Part shown: positions 54,319-56,894 of the stretch, piece by piece | Layout of the letters: each line of letters starts with the position of its first letter | How positions within the stretch are numbered: position 1 is the stretch's first letter | Made by a program: the position numbers and the translations under genes | Source of the DNA: an uncultured Clostridium sp. | GTDB taxonomy: Bacteria; Bacillota; Clostridia; TANB77; CAG-508 | Direction of reading: 5' to 3' | Assembly: GCA_947575605.1 (NCBI GenBank) | Contig: CANPNZ010000010.1 | Coordinates: 1 to 56,894, forward strand | Length of the DNA: 56,894 nucleotides | The notes under the pieces: model-generated | Told to the model about the DNA's origin: nothing | Database searches by the model: none | What the model saw: the letters and a program-made list of their open reading frames with translations, nothing else

Positions 54319-54612
54319 CTATTTATTTAAACATCCATTAACAAGCCCTAATCCATCACAAAATCCATTCCTATAATACTTCTCATTCCAATATGTAATA
54401 TATTCAAAGAAATTTTTATCAAGTAAATCTAATTGACTTTTAACATATTTTTGATTTTGTCTTGGTACATTCTTTAAAATACGATTCCCTATTTCTTCAA
54501 GATTAATTTCGTATTTTTTATCCTCATCATTTGTAGTACAAAAATAAGTTTCTTCTCTAAAATCAAACCATTCTTTTAATATATCATTATTTACTTTTCT
54601 AAAATTACACAT
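54319..54612 (-). CDS. Unknown 97-residue element-encoded protein
   Basis: Helical, acidic/aromatic (ILKEWFDFREETYFC, FFEYITYWNEKYYRNGFCDG). No family I can name with confidence. It lies 12 bp after tnpV with a GAGGA site, so it is part of the repA-tnpV transcript. Confidence 0.6.
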   Translation of the reverse strand: MCNFRKVNNDILKEWFDFREETYFCTTNDEDKKYEINLEEIGNRILKNVPRQNQKYVKSQLDLLDKNFFEYITYWNEKYYRNGFCDGLGLVNGCLNK

Positions 54613-54624
54613 AATAGATTCCTC

Positions 54625-54981
54625 CTACACATAAATTAATTCGTTAAGCACTATTTCTTCAGCTGAATATTTAAAATTATTCATTAATCTAACCCATTCT
54701 AATTGATTGCTTTGTTTTAATTTTTCGTTTACATTATACTGTTTAGCAAGTTTCTTTATAATATATTTTATTATTTTATTTGATTCCTTATCAATGCTAA
54801 TTAAATGTTCTGGTAACTTTCCATCTAACATTAATTCTGTATAAAACCCTTTCTTGTGTTTTTTCAAATATTCTAATCTTAGATGTCCATATTTCCCTAT
54901 TTGATAATTATCATCTTTACAAACTAAAAGTGCTAAATTGGGCACAAAATAATCTTTTTCTTTACGATATGTTAATTCCAT
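54625..54981 (-). CDS. TnpV-like transposon-encoded protein, element B
   Basis: 118 residues (MELTYRKEKDYFVPNLALLV, YGHLRLEYLKKHKKGFYTEL, WVRLMNNFKYSAEEIVLNEL). ATG 54981 is 8 nt from AGGAGG; the TTG at 54987 is too close. Paralogue of 47115-47507. Confidence 0.85.
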   Translation of the reverse strand: MELTYRKEKDYFVPNLALLVCKDDNYQIGKYGHLRLEYLKKHKKGFYTELMLDGKLPEHLISIDKESNKIIKYIIKKLAKQYNVNEKLKQSNQLEWVRLMNNFKYSAEEIVLNELIYV

Positions 54982-54993
54982 ATACAATACCTC

Positions 54994-55569
54994 CTACTTA
55001 AATTGTGGATTAGCATAAAATTGTATCCAATCCATATTACTATAATCTCTACTTTGGTAATTATTATATTTAGATTTATTATTTATTTTACTTCCTTCTG
55101 ATTTTCTAATCTCCAGAGAGTTTAAAATATGACTTCCTGAAGTTTGATTTTCAGACTTCCAATTTATGAAATCTTCTTTAATTTCAGAAATAGTCTTTCC
55201 TACATAAATTTTATTAGGTAAATTTCTTCCTTGTCTTATTTCCTTTATCAAATTAGCTTTTATTAGTTGTTTGATTCCATAACTAATAGCAGACTTTCCA
55301 ACATGTAATTTTTCTTCTAAATCAATTCTCGTAAAAATTACAAATACATTTCCTTCATTATCATAATAATGTTTCTTTATTCTTGAAATTTTTCTATTGA
55401 TTTCATTTGCATAACTAACTGAAAGCCTATCACATAATAGTGAATATAATAAAATTGCTGTAGGATTTAAATCCTTATATAATTCATTATCACAAAGCTC
55501 TTTATTTACACGATAAAACTCTACTTTTTTGTAGTCTTCATTTATTTTATGAGGTACAAAAGTTAGCAT
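54994..55569 (-). CDS. RepA N-domain replication initiator, element B
   Basis: 191 residues: EFYRVNKELCDNELYKDLNP, ILLYSLLCDRLSVSYANEIN, VFVIFTRIDLEEKLHVGKSA. Same family as 47537-48091, with an insertion after the first helices. AGGAGGAAAT ribosome site. Upstream (55600-55690) lie TTCTTGAAA repeats. Confidence 0.85.
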   Translation of the reverse strand: MLTFVPHKINEDYKKVEFYRVNKELCDNELYKDLNPTAILLYSLLCDRLSVSYANEINRKISRIKKHYYDNEGNVFVIFTRIDLEEKLHVGKSAISYGIKQLIKANLIKEIRQGRNLPNKIYVGKTISEIKEDFINWKSENQTSGSHILNSLEIRKSEGSKINNKSKYNNYQSRDYSNMDWIQFYANPQFK

Positions 55570-55599
55570 AAGTATTTCCTCCTATCCTAGATAGGATAA

Positions 55600-55680
55600 G
55601 GGATTGCAATTCTTGAAATTTTCTTGAAATTTTTTTAGATAAAAAAATAATTTTGGAAATTTATTCTTGAAAATTTTTCG
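55600..55680. repeat. Repeated TTCTTGAAA motif upstream of repA (element B)
   Basis: Copies at about 55602-55610 (ATTCTTGAAATTT), 55611-55620 (TTCTTGAAATTT) and 55663-55672 (ATTCTTGAAAATT). Candidate iterons of the element's origin; the A element has a different repeat in the same place. Confidence 0.4.
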
Positions 55681-55720
55681 GCATTTTGGGGAATTTCATA
55701 GAATTTAATAAAATTAAAGA

Positions 55721-55747
55721 CACATGCTGTATTGCTACAAACATGTG
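55721..55747. terminator. Hairpin near the right end of element B
   Basis: CACATG (55721-55726) and CATGTG (55742-55747), 15-nt loop, A-rich before and CCTTTT after; position equivalent to the hairpin at 48266-48298 in element A. Confidence 0.45.
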
Positions 55748-55807
55748 CCTTTTCACATTTTAGACTTTTTTGAAATTTTCTGAAATTTCAAAAAAAATCC
55801 AATAAAA

Positions 55808-55883
55808 TGGTCGAGGCGACAGGGATCGAACCTGCGACCTCATGGTCCCAAACCACGCGCGCTACCAACTGCGCTACGCCTCG
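55808..55883 (-). tRNA. tRNA-Pro, anticodon TGG; integration target
   Basis: 76 nt. Acceptor CGAGGCG/CGCCTCG, A73 and encoded CCA; anticodon stem CGTGG/CCATG with loop TTTGGGA (anticodon TGG); T loop GTTCGATCC. Its 3' end (TGGTCGAGGCG on the plus strand) is the third copy of the att repeat, so the gene remains intact at the right end of the element array. Confidence 0.97.
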
Positions 55884-55900
55884 ACATTTAACGCCTATAT

Positions 55901-55929
55901 ATAATAACACAAATGAAACAAATTTGCAA
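55901..55929 (-). promoter_or_regulatory. Promoter of tRNA-Pro
   Basis: On the minus strand TTGCAA (55929-55924), 17-bp spacer, TATTAT (55906-55901). Confidence 0.65.
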
Positions 55930-55968
55930 TATTTTTTTTAACTTTTTTCAAGTTTTTTTCATTTTTAC

Positions 55969-55997
55969 TTGAAAATTCAATTATTACCAGTTATAAT
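55969..55997 (+). promoter_or_regulatory. Promoter of tRNA-Arg(ACG)
   Basis: TTGAAA (55969-55974), 17-bp spacer, TATAAT (55992-55997), 10 bp before the tRNA. Confidence 0.7.
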
Positions 55998-56007
55998 AAT
56001 ATAGTAT

Positions 56008-56084
<77 letters not shown>

Positions 56085-56090
56085 TTTTAA

Positions 56091-56148
56091 GCCTATTTTT
56101 TCATATTTCTTATTATTGGATAATATCTGAAAGCATTGAAAAATAGGC
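56091..56148 (+). terminator. Long hairpin after tRNA-Arg(ACG)
   Basis: GCCTATTTTTTC (56091-56102) pairs with GAAAAATAGGC (56138-56148) and is followed by ATTTTATATTTTT. Confidence 0.6.
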
Positions 56149-56218
56149 ATTTTATATTTTTAATAATTCCCTATTATTTTAAAATATTTTTGCTATTGCA
56201 TGACAAATTGCATGACTT

Positions 56219-56494
56219 TTAAATTAATATATTGTTTACTACTCTTTGTGTTGCAATGCTATATACTTTTATAAATGTTCTCGGAAATATGTAGGAAATA
56301 ATCTTGCCTTTCCAATCTAACTTTTTTCTAATTTCTTTTAATATATTATCTTCCATATACAATCCACTCCCTCTTTTGTAAATTTTATAATTTACCTCAA
56401 AGGGGTTATAATTCTTTTTTATTGTAATCTTATTTTTGTTTTTTGTAAATAGTTTTTCTTCTTCTTTTTCATCTTTTAATACTACATCTTTCAT
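56219..56494 (-). CDS. Small basic protein, 91 residues, unknown
   Basis: Starts MKDVVLKDEKEEEKLF and ends RVVNNILI; very Lys-rich. The first half is charged, the second contains KIISYIFPRTFIKVYSI, possibly membrane-associated. The AAAGGAG site with 7-nt spacing supports it as a gene. No family recognised. A direct repeat TTGCATGAC (56196-56204, 56209-56217 approximately) lies just past its stop. Confidence 0.55.
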   Translation of the reverse strand: MKDVVLKDEKEEEKLFTKNKNKITIKKNYNPFEVNYKIYKRGSGLYMEDNILKEIRKKLDWKGKIISYIFPRTFIKVYSIATQRVVNNILI

Positions 56495-56558
56495 TAGTAT
56501 ACTCCTTTCTTTCGTTTTTTAATCCATTATTCCTGAAAACTGTAAAATCAACTAAAAT

Positions 56559-56587
56559 TTGACAATTACTTAAAAAAGCTGTATACT
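56559..56587 (+). promoter_or_regulatory. Promoter of a probable small RNA
   Basis: TTGACA (56559-56564), 17-bp spacer, TATACT (56582-56587). Confidence 0.7.
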
Positions 56588-56593
56588 AACAAT

Positions 56594-56666
56594 AGATATA
56601 CTTTTTTAAGTGTATCGTTGTTAAAGAGAAAGATGATGTGTCGAGTATCGGTCTTTCTCTTTTTCC
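56594..56666 (+). ncRNA. Probable small RNA of about 73 nt
   Basis: Lies between a near-consensus promoter and a strong intrinsic terminator (AAAGAGAAAGA 56623-56633 / TCTTTCTCTTT 56652-56662, then TTCC). A first small hairpin (GATATAC / GTGTATC) precedes it. There is no ORF or ribosome site. Start position estimated as 7 nt after the -10 box. Function unknown; the small gene at 56219-56494 is divergent. Confidence 0.5.
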
Positions 56667-56894
56667 ATTTTTTTCAAACTTTCCTAATAAATGTAACTAA
56701 CTATCCAATATATATATAATATCTATTTTTTTAAAAAAAGTCAATTGTTTTTTTATATTTTTTTGATTATTTTACATTTTTTTGTTAGTATTTGTCAAAA
56801 AAGAAGAAGTCTTGCGACTTCTAATCTGGTAATTTATATCTAAAGCAAAAAAAAGAAGCTTTTAAACTTCTCTATTTTTGGCATATTTAATTAC
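56667..56894. other. Right edge of window: minus-strand terminator and promoter, no gene
   Basis: On the minus strand AGAAGTC/GACTTCT (56822-56805) followed by TTCTTTTTT is an intrinsic terminator for a gene beyond the edge. TTGACA (56798-56793) with TAAAAT (56774-56769), 18-bp spacer, is a possible promoter for the leftward 56219-56494 gene. The rest is poly-A/T rich. Confidence 0.45.

Larger units (their letters stand above)
48359..55818. mobile_element. Element B: integrative mobilizable-type element, about 7.5 kb, inserted at tRNA-Pro
   Basis: Runs from the att copy at 48359-48369 to the tRNA-Pro 3' end (55808-55818). Carries int, xis, a wHTH regulator, a fused restriction-methylase, HsdS, a small unknown, TnpV and RepA. 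Same backbone as element A but no relaxase, so it would need a helper for transfer. Confidence 0.8.

Overview
AT-rich, low-GC DNA from a Bacillota-type bacterium, probably an uncultured anaerobic gut Clostridia or close relative. This is inferred from strong GGAGG-type ribosome sites, TTGACA/TATAAT promoters, CCA-encoding tRNAs, a minimal SufBC iron-sulfur system, DUF5711/CvpA, YkvI, Gld-type ABC genes, a sortase-type surface protein and Tn916-style integrase/excisionase pairs. No species can be named from the sequence.

Layout. 1-5.7 kb: end of a type I restriction operon (hsdM end, split half-size hsdS, hsdR, KAP-type NTPase). 5.7-34.4 kb: mostly chromosomal housekeeping. It holds an iron-regulated SufCB operon behind a DtxR-like repressor, ComEA, a D,D-carboxypeptidase, an LCP wall-ligase-type protein, DUF5711-CvpA, a YkvI transporter, a Gld-like ABC exporter, a GDT1-type cation exporter, tRNA-Arg(TCT), an HD hydrolase, a ~1,120-residue InlB-repeat surface protein, a GH144-GH3 glucan pair, a GNAT, an XRE regulator, M18 aminopeptidase, an FAD-Rieske oxidoreductase and a LysR/unknown Cys-rich protein pair. 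Long inverted-repeat, REPIN-like hairpins lie in several intergenic gaps. 34.6-55.8 kb: two tandem integrative mobilizable elements, delimited by three copies of an 11-bp repeat (TGGTCGAGGNG) matching the 3' end of tRNA-Pro(TGG). Element A (about 13.7 kb) carries int, xis, DUF6076, AbiE toxin-antitoxin, an exonuclease-BRCT protein, an MBL/unknown/4-TM operon with XRE-ImmA control, an SDR and a broken PPOX gene, MobA/MobC, TnpV and RepA. Element B (about 7.5 kb) has int, xis, a BcgI-like restriction-methylase plus S subunit, TnpV and RepA. After the tRNA-Pro come tRNA-Arg(ACG), a small gene and a probable small RNA.

Main discovery candidate. By eye, the codon CGG occurs in frame exactly six times in the window, and at every one the recognisable protein continues in the +1 frame: ComEA (8830), ABC ATPase (18131), InlB-repeat protein (22585), GNAT (27538), relaxase (46266) and the restriction-methylase (52112). 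Each time the C is surplus and the next three bases, GGN, encode a glycine that the family expects, including the methylase DPACGxG motif. CGG as an out-of-frame trinucleotide is common, and CGT, CGC and CGA are used as ordinary Arg codons. This looks like either a lineage in which CGG is unassigned and triggers +1 frameshifting (or CGGN is read as a four-base glycine codon), or a very systematic sequencing artefact. The two arginine tRNAs present (TCT and ACG) would not be expected to read CGG. Three further lesions (HsdS, HD hydrolase, PPOX) are not at CGG and look like ordinary decay or errors.
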